From the NCBI RefSeq assembly GCF_003260995.1, contig NZ_CP030040.1:1781620-1845619 (forward strand): 64,000 nt of DNA, written 5' to 3'. The notes under the pieces were generated by a model. The model was not told the origin of the DNA, ran no database searches, and worked only from the letters and a program-made list of their open reading frames with translations. This DNA comes from Acetobacterium sp. KB-1. Lineage in GTDB: Bacteria > Bacillota > Clostridia > Eubacteriales > Eubacteriaceae. Below, in pieces: positions 1-8,837 of this stretch. The translations under genes and the position numbers were made by a program. The stretch's first letter is position 1. Each line of letters starts with the position of its first letter.

Positions 1-462
1 CAGATTAATGAGTTCTCCATCGACACTTTGAAGACCTTCAATCAGGTTGACCGTAATAGGGAAAAAGCAAACCAGCACCACCACAAATATTTTTGGGGCA
101 ATTCCAAAGCCAAACCACATCGCCAGCAGCGGTGCAATAACGATTATTGGCACCGTTTGCGAGATCACTAAAACCGGATAGATTGCTTTTTTTACCATCG
201 GAAATTGATCCATCGCAACGGCCATAATCAGTGCTAAAAAAACAGCCGCCAGAAGACCGGTCATCCCTTCAAAAAAGGTTACCCCGGTGTGCATCATAAT
301 ATCTGACCCATTGACGATCAGGGCATTGACGATATCCGAGGGTGATGGCAGGGTGTAGCGTTCCACGACACCCAGGTTAACTACCAACTCCCACAAGATC
401 AGAATGGCCAGAATAAAAATAATGGGGATAAGCTTGTCACTGATATTTTGATACTTTCTCAT
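1..462 (-). CDS. ABC transporter permease (partial, 3' end beyond the window)
   Basis: Membrane permease subunit of an ABC importer of the SsuC/TauC/ThiX type; only the first ~154 residues are in the window. Reading from the ATG at 462 gives a short cytoplasmic start, a hydrophobic helix (about residues 13-33), a conserved 'LPSPSDIV' segment, and further hydrophobic stretches near residues 65-85, 95-120 and 130-145. The last part resembles the start of the EAA-loop region that contacts the ATPase. The start lies inside the end of the neighbouring thiamine-binding gene (26-nt overlap), so the two are translationally coupled. The MTH1187 neighbour suggests a thiamine/hydroxymethylpyrimidine substrate, but this is context only. 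The family is clear, the substrate is not. Confidence 0.8.
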   Translation of the reverse strand, partial: MRKYQNISDKLIPIIFILAILILWELVVNLGVVERYTLPSPSDIVNALIVNGSDIMMHTGVTFFEGMTGLLAAVFLALIMAVAMDQFPMVKKAIYPVLVISQTVPIIVIAPLLAMWFGFGIAPKIFVVVLVCFFPITVNLIEGLQSVDGELINL

Positions 463-724
463 CAATTGTGACGCCTTCTTCCTTGTAATCAATTTTCACG
501 ATTGAAACCACCCGCTCGGCACCGTGCTTGATGCAGATCGACTGGGCCCGCTTAACAATATCCAGAAGATCATCGAGCTCACCTTCAATGGATGTCTCAA
601 AGGGACCAACGACATAGTTAAGCCCGGTCTGACTGATCATTTCAATCACCTGGTCCACGACATAATAAATTTCACAATCCGGTACCACCGGTAAAACCTG
701 TAAGCTTAGATTCACTTTTGCCAA
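437..724 (-). CDS. MTH1187-family thiamine-binding protein
   Basis: Small (95 aa) cytosolic ferredoxin-like-fold protein of the MTH1187/YkoF/DUF77 family, known to bind thiamine or its HMP moiety. Recognisable elements are the initial strand 'NLSLQVLPV', the 'VDQVIEMI' helix, the conserved 'VGPFETSIEG' loop and a second helix ending 'HGAERVVSIVKIDY'. A start further upstream is possible, but GGAGG lies 8 nt before the TTG at 724, which gives the usual family length, so TTG is preferred. It is the first gene of an operon with the overlapping ABC permease gene. A perfect 20-bp inverted repeat lies just upstream. No TPP riboswitch consensus was seen in the leader. Confidence 0.85.
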   Translation of the reverse strand: MAKVNLSLQVLPVVPDCEIYYVVDQVIEMISQTGLNYVVGPFETSIEGELDDLLDIVKRAQSICIKHGAERVVSIVKIDYKEEGVTIDEKVSKYQ

Positions 725-744
725 AATTCTCACCTCCATGACAT

Positions 745-790
745 ATTTAAAATACAACGAATCAAAGATCTGATTCGTTGTATTTTAAAT
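745..790. repeat. Perfect 20-bp inverted repeat upstream of the thiamine-binding gene
   Basis: Arms 745-764 (ATTTAAAATACAACGAATCA) and 771-790 are exact reverse complements around the 6-bp spacer AAGATC. The element ends about 20 nt upstream of the TTG start on the minus strand. There is no T-run on either side, so it is not a typical terminator. It could be an operator for a dimeric regulator or a leader hairpin that affects translation. Confidence 0.75.
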
Positions 791-881
791 AAGCACTTTT
801 CGTGCCAACAATTATTATTTTACCACATTTTTTTCTTTACTGGTTTTATTCTTGCTGTCACTTCTTATTTGTCTCACAAAA

Positions 882-917
882 TTTCTCGAAATGAGACATA
901 AATCTCATTTCGAGAAA
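882..917 (-). terminator. Hairpin terminator after butanediol dehydrogenase gene
   Basis: 15-bp perfect stem (882-896 with 903-917, core TTCTCGAAATGAGA) with loop CATAAA, 30 nt downstream of the stop at 947. On the minus strand it is followed only by ATTTTGTG, a weak T-tract. It also separates this gene from the promoter region of the thiamine-binding operon. Confidence 0.55.
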
Positions 918-946
918 AAAATTGTGTTAAAACATGTAAACAGTCA

Positions 947-2005
947 TCAATATGGTTTTACAATGATTTTGACATTCTCATCTTTTCTGTTAACGAGCTC
1001 TTCAAATCCTTTTTCAATAATATCATCAATACCGATTCTTCCTGTCACCAGCGGCGAAATATCAATCCGCCCGTCAGATACTAAATCAATGGCTGTTTTG
1101 AAATCTCCGGCATAAGCTAATGAACCAATTACGGTCTTATCCGTGAATACAATCGTATTAATCTGAAGGCTGGTTTCTCTTTCATAGATCCCACTAAGAA
1201 TAATTTTCCCACCCGTTCTTGCCACTTCAATGGCTGTCGGAGTTACCTTATCGCTTCCGATACATTCAAAAACAACATCTGGGCCGATTCCGTCTGTCAA
1301 TTCCAAAATCCGGGCCTTGATATCGATTTCGGTCGGATCCAGAACTTCGTGAGCGCCCATTTTTGCAGCAAATTCTTTTCTCGCTTTGGCCACTTCCACG
1401 ACATAGATTTTTCCAGCACCGGCGGCTCTAGCAGCAAGAAGTGTACAGAGTCCGATTGTTCCGGCGCCAAAAATTACGACACTTTCCCCTTCAATTAGTG
1501 GACCGGAACGTACGGCATGAATGCCAACAGAAAGTGGTTCGATTAATGCACCTGCTTCAAAAGACATTTCATCCGGCATCTTATATAAGGTATAGTCCGG
1601 AACAACAACATACTCTGCAAAAGCGCCATCCGTCATCAATCCAGTAAACGCCAGTTTTTCACAGACATTGTACTTCCCTAATTTACAGGGGTTGCATTCA
1701 TGACAAACCTGACAGGCATCTGGAGCAACCTTGTCACCAACTTTGAATTTTTTCACATCAGAACCAACCTCAACAATCGTGCCTGAAAATTCATGCCCTA
1801 ACGTAATTGGGGCCGTTCCACCAGTTAGTGGATGAGGTGTCGTCGTTGGTATAAAGATTGGCCCTGCAAGATACTCATGTAAATCAGAACCACATATTCC
1901 ACACCATTCGACTTTAATTTTTACAAAATTTTCTCCCGGTAACTTAGGCTCAGGAACATCCATCACTCTGACATCTTTTTTTCCATACCATACTGCGGCT
2001 TTCAT
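947..2005 (-). CDS. bdhA: Zinc-dependent (R,R)-butanediol dehydrogenase / acetoin reductase
   Basis: Medium-chain zinc alcohol dehydrogenase (352 aa), predicted to interconvert acetoin and 2,3-butanediol with NAD(H) in the cytoplasm. Catalytic zinc residues are seen in 'CGICGSDLHEY' and 'GHEFSG'. The structural zinc loop 'CQVCHECNPCKLGKYNVC' is complete (residues ~96-113). The Rossmann motif 'GAGTIGL' follows near residue 180. The long insert 'PIFIPTTTPHPLTGG' between the first zinc motif and GHE is characteristic of butanediol dehydrogenases rather than of threonine or sorbitol dehydrogenases. The start has AAAGGAG 7 nt upstream. A sigma-54 promoter lies 100 bp upstream, directly after the activator gene, so expression probably needs that activator. 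Exact substrate is inferred from family. Confidence 0.85.
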   Translation of the reverse strand: MKAAVWYGKKDVRVMDVPEPKLPGENFVKIKVEWCGICGSDLHEYLAGPIFIPTTTPHPLTGGTAPITLGHEFSGTIVEVGSDVKKFKVGDKVAPDACQVCHECNPCKLGKYNVCEKLAFTGLMTDGAFAEYVVVPDYTLYKMPDEMSFEAGALIEPLSVGIHAVRSGPLIEGESVVIFGAGTIGLCTLLAARAAGAGKIYVVEVAKARKEFAAKMGAHEVLDPTEIDIKARILELTDGIGPDVVFECIGSDKVTPTAIEVARTGGKIILSGIYERETSLQINTIVFTDKTVIGSLAYAGDFKTAIDLVSDGRIDISPLVTGRIGIDDIIEKGFEELVNRKDENVKIIVKPY

Positions 2006-2106
2006 TATTTTCTCCTTTCAATCTGATCTTTCACATAAATCCAATATCAAAACCTGAATAACCTTAACCTCCAATCGAATTCATTTGATATTGAATCTAT
2101 GTTTAT

Positions 2107-2122
2107 AGCAATTATCATGCCA
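2107..2122 (-). promoter_or_regulatory. Sigma-54 (-24/-12) promoter for the butanediol dehydrogenase gene
   Basis: Minus strand reads TGGCAT-GATAA-TTGCT, matching the RpoN consensus TGGCAC-N5-TTGCA with GG and GC at the invariant positions. It lies 20 bp after the stop of the sigma-54 activator gene and about 100 bp before the dehydrogenase start. Confidence 0.8.
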
Positions 2123-2143
2123 GATCTTAGGATTTAAAAAAGC

Positions 2144-3529
2144 TTAGACACTATGGACATGAATATCATAGGCTTTTATTTTTCGATAGATGGTGGCCTT
2201 ACTGATGCGGAGCTCTTCGGCCGCCTTTACGGCATTTCCTTTATTAAGAAGCAGCGCGTGTTCAATGCTGTTTCTTTCCAAATCTTTTAGCGTTTCGCCT
2301 TCACTCTTATGATAATGATCCTCTTTTTCTTTTGCCAGCGCCTCAATATCGTCAATCTGATCACTCATTGACATATAGTAACCCCGCTGGACAATATTTT
2401 TTAGTTCTCTGACATTTCCTTCCCACTTGTACGCCTGAAGTTTTTTTACAAATTTATCAGTGAAATATTTATTAACCTCACTGTTTTCCTGATTTAACTG
2501 TTCCAGAAAATATTGACCAAGCACCAGAATATCTTCGCGCCTTCTTTTAAGTGGCAACAATCTCAGGTTGATAACATTAAGCCTGAAATACAAATCCTGC
2601 CTAAAGGCATCCTTGGACATTTCATTGAGTAAATTCCGATTGGTTGCCGCAATAATCCGAACATCAAGCTTCCTTTGATAATTTCCGCCAATTCGCATCA
2701 CTTTCTTTTCATCCAAAACGCGTAATAATTTTGGCTGTATTTCCATCGGTATTTCACCGATTTCATCGAGAAACAGCGTTCCGCCATTGGCCAGCTCAAA
2801 TTTTCCTGGCATTCCGCCTTTAATGGCACCGGTAAATGAACCCGTTTCATAGCCAAAAAACTCGCTCTCAACCAGCTCCTTTGGAATGGCCGCACAATTA
2901 ATCGCAATAAAAGGGCCATTTCGGCGTTGGCTTTCGTTATGGATGGATTGAGCAAACAGTTCTTTTCCAGTGCCGCTTTCCCCTTCGATGAGCACCGAAC
3001 AGTCTGTTTTCGAAATTCTCTTGGCGGTGTTGATCAGCTCCAGCATCGTTTTATTTTTGGTAATTATCTTATCAAAGGTATAATTGGCCCGAAAACCCAC
3101 CAATTTATTAATTTCTTTGCGCACCTGTTTTGATTCCCTGATCACAAGCACAGCTCCAATTACTTTTTCGTTAAAAGCGACCGGGGTAATATCCATAAAA
3201 CAATCGATCTTTCTTGATCCGATAATAAGCGTTATATCGGAATACGCGAATTTTCGTTTATTGATAAAAATATTGTCTACCACATCTATATCTTTTAATA
3301 CATGGCTCATGTCCAGCTTAAAGATTTCATCTTCACGCATTTGAAACAGTTCTGAAATTTTGTGATTGAACTTTTTTACTCTCAAATCAGTATCAATGAT
3401 TATCAAACCGTTAAGGATCGAATCCCATGCCACATCAATTAATTTATAAGACTCCAAAATCTCATATCGCATTTCTCGCGTGAGTGTATCGCCGTTTTTT
3501 AATTTTTCCATCAACATCTTTATATCCAT
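2144..3529 (-). CDS. PAS-domain sigma-54-dependent transcriptional activator
   Basis: Enhancer-binding protein (461 aa) that opens sigma-54 promoters by ATP hydrolysis. An N-terminal PAS-like sensor spans about residues 30-135. The AAA+ domain (about 150-385) has Walker A GESGTGKE (183-190), the sigma-54 contact loop as GSFTGA (230-235, Ser instead of Ala) and Walker [10 protein letters not shown] Fis-type helix-turn-helix closes the protein ('[19 protein letters not shown]'). No receiver domain is present, so it probably senses a small molecule through PAS. The sigma-54 promoter just after its stop makes the butanediol dehydrogenase its likely target. GGAGG 7 nt upstream supports the ATG at 3529. 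Confidence 0.9.
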   Translation of the reverse strand: MDIKMLMEKLKNGDTLTREMRYEILESYKLIDVAWDSILNGLIIIDTDLRVKKFNHKISELFQMREDEIFKLDMSHVLKDIDVVDNIFINKRKFAYSDITLIIGSRKIDCFMDITPVAFNEKVIGAVLVIRESKQVRKEINKLVGFRANYTFDKIITKNKTMLELINTAKRISKTDCSVLIEGESGTGKELFAQSIHNESQRRNGPFIAINCAAIPKELVESEFFGYETGSFTGAIKGGMPGKFELANGGTLFLDEIGEIPMEIQPKLLRVLDEKKVMRIGGNYQRKLDVRIIAATNRNLLNEMSKDAFRQDLYFRLNVINLRLLPLKRRREDILVLGQYFLEQLNQENSEVNKYFTDKFVKKLQAYKWEGNVRELKNIVQRGYYMSMSDQIDDIEALAKEKEDHYHKSEGETLKDLERNSIEHALLLNKGNAVKAAEELRISKATIYRKIKAYDIHVHSV

Positions 3530-3663
3530 GAATTTACCTCCACATGAATCACCAGTTCAACTAAAAACGCCACATTATAACTGAAACAAACGTTTTTCGG
3601 ACTGACACCTGTTGCTTTTTACATGGCCCAAACACTTTTTTGATGGAATGCGGCGCTCTGATG

Positions 3664-5178
3664 CTACCCGATCGTTTCGGCCATGGTTTTTGTTAGCTTA
3701 ACCCGTAATTCGCCATTATAGGAACCGCTGGGTAAGAGTTCGGTGCGGCCATTAAATATTTGCTGAGCAGCCACCGCATAAGAGCGGGAAATACTGGCAA
3801 AGGATCCTTCTTTGATGGTTGGATTGATGTTTTTGGTGACAATCGAAATCGTTTCATCTCTGTTTTTGAGGATTTCGAAGGTTCGAAAATTCTGTGGAAA
3901 GTCCCGCAGGGAAGCCGTTTCGACCACCCAAAAACCGCGTTCCGGCTGATTAGTATCTGGGGATATTACCGGAGTAATGGTATTGCGATGACGATGCCCA
4001 GAGACCCAGAGGATCAAATTGGGATAGGCGTGGAGCATTTTTATCAGTTCCTGTTCTGACACCGGTGAAATCGTGCTCCAGGACATAAACGGCTTCGTTA
4101 AGGGTTCCTGGTATTCCACTGCAATGGGGATATGGGCGGCGATTATCATCAGCTTTCCCTCACGCTGACCCGTCTCAAGTTCGCCCATCAACCAATCAAA
4201 ACGCTCCTGATCCAGGGAGCCATGGGCATAGCCTTTAACGTTGGGATCGTCATCCCGTTGGGTGTTATCCAGCACAATAACCTTGATGGGAACCCCTTCT
4301 TGGGGCTCAAAACTATAGCAGGCAAAACCGGTTTTTAGATTCTCGGCTTTAAACCCATGACCAATCGGTGTCGTTTCAGTGTTAAAAAATTCCTGCATCC
4401 ATTCGGTTCGGGACAGAAACCGTCGACTGGGATCATCAGTCAGGGCTTCTTTAGGTTTATCCGGCCAGATATGATCATGATTACCAATAATCTGATACCA
4501 GGGAATCTGCCGATTCAGACCGACAGCCATAAAATCGTCGTAGAAATCCCTCCGCGGACCAATCCGGGGATTGGGATTAATCCCAAAGTCCAGATTTATT
4601 TCTTTACCGTCAAAAATGTCTATCGACCACCGCAGTTCGTTAAAAATGGCATTGTTGGTATTATCACCCATCGATAAACCAAAATTAAAGGGATTTTGAT
4701 GGTGGATGGCATTAACTGAATGAATGGCCCCATCCAGGACGTGGGTGGTATAGTGCAGCATTTCTGAATATACCGACACGATTCCGCCGCCGTGTTTTGA
4801 ATAGATGCCGTGGGCCGGAAGCTCAGCATCGGTGATGTGAATATCGGTTATGGCAAAAAAATGGAGCAACTGTTTCGCTTGGTTTTGAGCCGGGTACTGA
4901 TTGTCAGCCGACATCAGATCCAGCCGCATCTCCGGTTCCTGATTCGACTCTGCAATCCATCCCCCATAGCCATCTTTTGCGTGCCTGAGGATTTTAGCGT
5001 CTTCCACCTGGGGCATGGTGGCAAGCACCGGGTCCAGGAAAAAGGTGTAGGTTTCCTTTTCGGAGAAGAAATTCATTTGACACTCAGATACTGGTACCGC
5101 AACCGGACTGATTTGTTGTTGTATTTCTTTTAATTGCTTTTCTAAGCGATTTGATTTTTTTGATCGTTTATTTCCCAT
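3664..5178 (-). CDS. TIGR03768-type metallophosphoesterase
   Basis: Calcineurin-fold metallophosphoesterase (504 aa) with the dinuclear metal motifs in order: 'FAITDIHITD' (D-x-H), 'GDNTNNA', 'GNHDHIW', 'AAHIPIA' and 'GHRHRN'. It fits the large PPA1498/TIGR03768 family of uncharacterised phosphoesterases. No signal peptide is evident, as the N-terminus is a Lys/Arg-rich stretch. The gene starts 9 nt after the radical SAM gene stops, and its GAGG ribosome binding site overlaps that stop, so the two are translationally coupled. Substrate unknown. Confidence 0.8.
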   Translation of the reverse strand: MGNKRSKKSNRLEKQLKEIQQQISPVAVPVSECQMNFFSEKETYTFFLDPVLATMPQVEDAKILRHAKDGYGGWIAESNQEPEMRLDLMSADNQYPAQNQAKQLLHFFAITDIHITDAELPAHGIYSKHGGGIVSVYSEMLHYTTHVLDGAIHSVNAIHHQNPFNFGLSMGDNTNNAIFNELRWSIDIFDGKEINLDFGINPNPRIGPRRDFYDDFMAVGLNRQIPWYQIIGNHDHIWPDKPKEALTDDPSRRFLSRTEWMQEFFNTETTPIGHGFKAENLKTGFACYSFEPQEGVPIKVIVLDNTQRDDDPNVKGYAHGSLDQERFDWLMGELETGQREGKLMIIAAHIPIAVEYQEPLTKPFMSWSTISPVSEQELIKMLHAYPNLILWVSGHRHRNTITPVISPDTNQPERGFWVVETASLRDFPQNFRTFEILKNRDETISIVTKNINPTIKEGSFASISRSYAVAAQQIFNGRTELLPSGSYNGELRVKLTKTMAETIG

Positions 5179-5187
5179 TGGCTTGCC

Positions 5188-6018
5188 TCAACAATTTCCA
5201 GCATAAACAAATTCCAACGATTCTCTGGCAATATCAGCCAGATGATAAATCCTGGAAATATCGGTGGCGTTCCGATCCAACATTTCATATTGTGGAAAAA
5301 AACGGGACAAATGCAAGGGAATACCTCGCCCCACCGAAGCCAGCCACTGGGATAATGCCCGGATTTCGTCGTCACTGTCGTTTTCTCCGGGGACAATTAG
5401 CGTGGTCACCTCGACATGCGTGGTTTGACTGGCTAATTTGATGGTTTTTTTGACCGTTTCCAGATCGCCGCTGATCTTTTTATAAAACGTTTCATTGAAT
5501 GCTTTTAGATCAATGTTCACCGCATCGATATCCGGGAGGATTTCCCGAAGAATTTCTTTGCAAAAGTAGCCATTTGTTACCACCACATTTTTTAACCCGT
5601 TCTTTCTTGTCTCCTGGGTGCAATCTCGTACAAATTCATAACCCACCAGGGGTTCATTATAGGTATAAGCCAGCCCGATATTCCCTTCGCCCACCAATCT
5701 GAGAGCATTGGCTACCAGGCCTTGTGGACTCATTTTACGGCCATGGGCTTCTCCCAATCCGGCCATCGAAATTTCGTAGTTTTGACAAAATGAACACCTT
5801 AAATTACAGCCAAAACTCCCCACCGACAAAATTTTTGATCCCGGATAAAAATGGCGTAATGGTTTTTTTTCAATGGGATCCAAGGCGATGGCTGTAACCA
5901 CACCGTAATTCAGATCCTCAATGACCTTAGACCGATTAATCCGGGCCCGGCAGAACCCAATCTCACCCTCATCCAGTTTACAATGATGGGGACAAAGCCG
6001 ACATGCTATTTTACTCAC
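5188..6018 (-). CDS. AmmeMemoRadiSam-system radical SAM enzyme (short C-terminus)
   Basis: Radical SAM protein (276 aa) related to pyruvate-formate-lyase-activating enzymes. An N-terminal Cys-rich segment ('CRLCPHHCKLDEGEIGFC') precedes the [4Fe-4S] motif CNLRCSFC. 'YTYNEPLVGYEFVRD' and 'VVTNGYFCKE' are typical of the AmmeMemoRadiSam family. Start is GTG with GGGTGG 7 nt upstream. The protein ends at 'FVYAGNC', whereas relatives usually continue some 30-40 residues with a further Cys-containing tail. No continuation was found in other frames, so this is a naturally short version or an old truncation. Co-transcribed with the metallophosphoesterase gene. Confidence 0.85.
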   Translation of the reverse strand: MSKIACRLCPHHCKLDEGEIGFCRARINRSKVIEDLNYGVVTAIALDPIEKKPLRHFYPGSKILSVGSFGCNLRCSFCQNYEISMAGLGEAHGRKMSPQGLVANALRLVGEGNIGLAYTYNEPLVGYEFVRDCTQETRKNGLKNVVVTNGYFCKEILREILPDIDAVNIDLKAFNETFYKKISGDLETVKKTIKLASQTTHVEVTTLIVPGENDSDDEIRALSQWLASVGRGIPLHLSRFFPQYEMLDRNATDISRIYHLADIARESLEFVYAGNC

Positions 6019-6085
6019 AGTTTTTCCACCCTTCGTTTAATTGCACGATACTAATCCTCGCCTTAAATAATTGTTTCTAACCCAA

Positions 6086-6120
6086 TAAAAAAGGAAAACG
6101 CCTGATGTCTTCCTTCTTTT
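6086..6120 (-). terminator. Possible terminator of the nad operon
   Basis: Stem AAGGAA (6091-6096) / TTCCTT (6110-6115) extended by A/T pairs and followed on the minus strand by TTTTTTATT, about 45 nt after the niaR stop. The stem is short. Confidence 0.45.
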
Positions 6121-6160
6121 TCACGCTATTTGTTTCATACCCAAATCCCGGCTTTAAGAA

Positions 6161-6673
6161 TCACTGTCCGGCGATTAAATATCCTTTTTCCTGCAAACTT
6201 TTCTCAACTGCTAAGAGAATCCCCTCTGAGGCTGCTTCCACGGTATGAAAGTGAACCTTACCAGTGAGCTTCATCAGCGGGCTGGTCTTTTTTTCTTCGA
6301 GACCGGTTACAAATTTGTCCACATCCGCCCGGGTGGCCAGCAGTAAATTAACCTGAATTTTTCCATAGAGATCATGAATAATAAAAACATCCTTCACAAA
6401 ACCACCGGCATCAATTATTGTGTAAAGCTCATCACCAATTTCTTCGTGGCTGTGATACACTTTAAACACTTTTTCTTTTGGCGGTGGATCGACAATGACG
6501 TAACCTTTATTCGTGGAAATAATATTATAGTGAGCCGCTTTCAGGAGCGCAATATCCGAAACTATGCTTTGTCGACTAACCTTGAAAATTTCGGACAAGG
6601 CGGTTCCTGAAACGGGTTCCCGGGACGAGCGGAGTGTTTTGATGATATCGTTCTGTCTTTGTTTTTTTTTCAT
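6161..6673 (-). CDS. niaR: NiaR, niacin-responsive repressor of NAD biosynthesis
   Basis: DNA-binding repressor (170 aa) with an N-terminal HTH_11 winged helix (residues ~5-60, 'SGTALSEIFKVSRQSIVSDIALLKAA') and a C-terminal 3H domain carrying the conserved histidines ('YHSHEEIGDELY', 'IIHDLYGKIQV', 'VHFHTVEA'). In Gram-positive bacteria this family binds niacin and represses nad genes. It is the last gene of the nadA-nadB-nadC-niaR unit, consistent with autoregulation. A GTG three codons upstream is possible, but GAGGAG sits 8 nt before the ATG at 6673, so ATG is chosen. Confidence 0.92.
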   Translation of the reverse strand: MKKKQRQNDIIKTLRSSREPVSGTALSEIFKVSRQSIVSDIALLKAAHYNIISTNKGYVIVDPPPKEKVFKVYHSHEEIGDELYTIIDAGGFVKDVFIIHDLYGKIQVNLLLATRADVDKFVTGLEEKKTSPLMKLTGKVHFHTVEAASEGILLAVEKSLQEKGYLIAGQ

Positions 6674-6699
6674 GGCTGACACTCCTCTTTTTTTAAGGC

Positions 6700-7548
6700 T
6701 TATAAAAGCTGCAAATTTTTCATCGATAAATCAAGAATCGGTGAGGAATGGGTCAGGGCACCGCAGGAAATAAAGTCTACCTCAATATCGCTAAGCTCCT
6801 TTAACCGCGTTTCGGTGACATTCCCGGAACATTCACTTAGTGCTCTACCAGCCATGATTTTAATGGCTGCTTTCATGGTATCGATCGCCATGTTGTCCAG
6901 CATGATGATGTCGGCTCCTGCTTCCAGGGCTTCCTCCAACATCGTTAAATTTTCCACTTCCACCTCAATCTTGCGGACAAAGGGGGCCTGTTTTTTAGTG
7001 GCGGCAATGGCTTCTTTTACACCACCAGCGGCATTGATATGATTATCTTTAATGAGAATGCCATCAGACAGGTTATAGCGGTGGTTATACCCGCCCCCAA
7101 CCGTGACAGCATATTTTTCAAAAATCCGCATATTCGGCGTGGTTTTCCTGGTGTCCAGCAATCGGGTTTTGGACCCACTTAAATAGTCTGCCAGCTTCCG
7201 GGTATGGGTGGCGATGCCGCTCATCCGTTGCAGATAATTAAGGGCGGTGCGCTCACCGGAGAGCAAGGTTCGGGCATCAGCTTTCACCACCCCCACAAGA
7301 TCCCCGGGTCTAACGGTATCGCCGTCACTAAAAAAAGTTTCTATTGTTGCGCTTCCATCCAGAAGCTCAAATACCCGCTGATAAACAGCCAAACCGGCGA
7401 TGATACCGGTTTCTTTGGCAATTAACTCCACTTGAGCTCTGACCCCCGCTTTAATAACGGCGTTGGTGGTGATGTCCTCACTGGTAATATCCTCCTTAAG
7501 TGCCGCTAAAATAAGCGGATCAATGTTAAGCTTTATCAATTCGTTCAA
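6700..7548 (-). CDS. nadC: Nicotinate-nucleotide pyrophosphorylase (quinolinate phosphoribosyltransferase)
   Basis: Converts quinolinate and PRPP to nicotinate mononucleotide, third step of de novo NAD synthesis (282 aa). Typical motifs include 'LNYLQRMSGIATHTR', 'DTRKTTPNMRIFEKYAVTVGGGYNHRYNLSDGILIKDNH' split over the substrate-binding region, and 'IEVEVENLTMLEEAL' with 'IMLDNM'. It begins with TTG (AGGAG 8 nt upstream) and overlaps the end of nadB by 23 nt. Confidence 0.95.
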   Translation of the reverse strand: MNELIKLNIDPLILAALKEDITSEDITTNAVIKAGVRAQVELIAKETGIIAGLAVYQRVFELLDGSATIETFFSDGDTVRPGDLVGVVKADARTLLSGERTALNYLQRMSGIATHTRKLADYLSGSKTRLLDTRKTTPNMRIFEKYAVTVGGGYNHRYNLSDGILIKDNHINAAGGVKEAIAATKKQAPFVRKIEVEVENLTMLEEALEAGADIIMLDNMAIDTMKAAIKIMAGRALSECSGNVTETRLKELSDIEVDFISCGALTHSSPILDLSMKNLQLL

Positions 7549-8824
7549 TGACCTTACTCCTTTCGATTTCGTCCAGGATGATTTTTTTATAGTCGCTTTT
7601 TAACTGTTCCAGATCTTTGTAGTCATCCAACTGTAGCGCTTTTTTTAGCACCGCACTGGTGTTGTAATGATTATGGGTGTCAATAGCCGCTCTTTTGGCA
7701 AAGACCAGGCTCTCCAGAAGCGAATTGCTGGCCAGCCGATTGGCACCGTGAACGCGATTGCAACTGACTTCACCGATGGCATAAAGATGAGCCATTGATG
7801 TTCTGCTCTCCAGATCCACTTTTATGCCACCCATAAAATAATGCTGCGCCGGGGTCACCGGGATACACTCTCTGGTAATATCGTAACCTTCGTCCAAACA
7901 ATGTTTAAAGATATTGGGAAAGCGATTTTTAATCACTTCCGGGCCCATATCCTGCATTGACAACCAGACAAAATCACTTTCGTCCTGTTCCATTTGCTCA
8001 TGAATGGCTTTGGTCAGCAGGTCTCGGGGTAGGAGCTCATCGACAAAACGCTGCATTTTTCGGTTATAGAGTACCGCTCCTTCGCCCCGGACCGATTCAG
8101 AAATCAAAAAACGTCGCCCCGGCTTCCGGGTATACAAGGTGGTGGGATGGATTTGAATATAGCTGATATTTTCCACTTCAATCTGGTGTTTTAAGGCAAT
8201 GGCAATGGCATCTCCGGTAAGGTGTGCTAAATTGGTGGAACGATCAAACAGGCCACCCAGTCCCCCGGTGGCTAAAACCACATAGTCGGATTGGTACATG
8301 TGAATTGCACCCGTCCCATCACTGGCCACAACCCCGTTACAGCAGTTGTCCTGACACATCAGATCCACCATCGCCATGTTTTCAATGATGGTAATATTGG
8401 GTCGTTTTTTGACCTGGGCCAATAACTTGCTGGTGATTTCTCTTCCGGTGAGGTCTTCATGGTAGAGAATCCGGGCTCGGGAATGGGCCCCTTCTCTGGT
8501 ATAGAGCAGTTCCCCGTTTTCCTTTTCAAATGTCACACCCAGATCGATCAGATCTTTAATGATTTCCGGGGAGCTGCGAATCATCACAGCCACCGAAGCG
8601 CGATCATTTTCATAGTGTCCGGCTTTTAGCGTGTCCTCGAAAAAACTGTCGTAGTCATCCGCATCCCTTAAGACACAGATCCCACCTTGGGCCAGATAAG
8701 AATCACTTTCATCCACCGCCCTTTTAGTGATCATCAGGACCTGTTTGTTTGGCGGAGTATTCAGGGCATAAAATAAACCTGAGGCACCGGTTCCAACGAC
8801 AATGATATCAGTTTTCCCGTTCAT
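7526..8824 (-). CDS. nadB: L-aspartate oxidase
   Basis: FAD enzyme oxidising L-aspartate to iminoaspartate, which NadA uses. The FAD motif 'VVGTGASGLFYA' is at the N-terminus, followed by 'ESDSYLAQGGI', the active-site region 'THPTTLY'-like 'QIHPTTLYTRKPGRRFLISESVRGEGA', and 'GEVSCNRVHGANRLASNSLLE'. At 432 aa it is shorter than the ~530-aa enterobacterial form, lacking most of the C-terminal helical domain. The ATG at 8824 places the FAD motif normally; an upstream in-frame extension would run into nadA and was rejected. Confidence 0.94.
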   Translation of the reverse strand: MNGKTDIIVVGTGASGLFYALNTPPNKQVLMITKRAVDESDSYLAQGGICVLRDADDYDSFFEDTLKAGHYENDRASVAVMIRSSPEIIKDLIDLGVTFEKENGELLYTREGAHSRARILYHEDLTGREITSKLLAQVKKRPNITIIENMAMVDLMCQDNCCNGVVASDGTGAIHMYQSDYVVLATGGLGGLFDRSTNLAHLTGDAIAIALKHQIEVENISYIQIHPTTLYTRKPGRRFLISESVRGEGAVLYNRKMQRFVDELLPRDLLTKAIHEQMEQDESDFVWLSMQDMGPEVIKNRFPNIFKHCLDEGYDITRECIPVTPAQHYFMGGIKVDLESRTSMAHLYAIGEVSCNRVHGANRLASNSLLESLVFAKRAAIDTHNHYNTSAVLKKALQLDDYKDLEQLKSDYKKIILDEIERSKVIERIDKA

Positions 8825-8837
8825 AGCATATGCTCGC

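Noticed and set aside
725-880. Possible TPP riboswitch before the thiamine-binding gene
   Set aside because: The conserved TPP aptamer sequences (CTGAGA and the ACCTGATCTGGATAA-like region) are absent; only the inverted repeat is seen.
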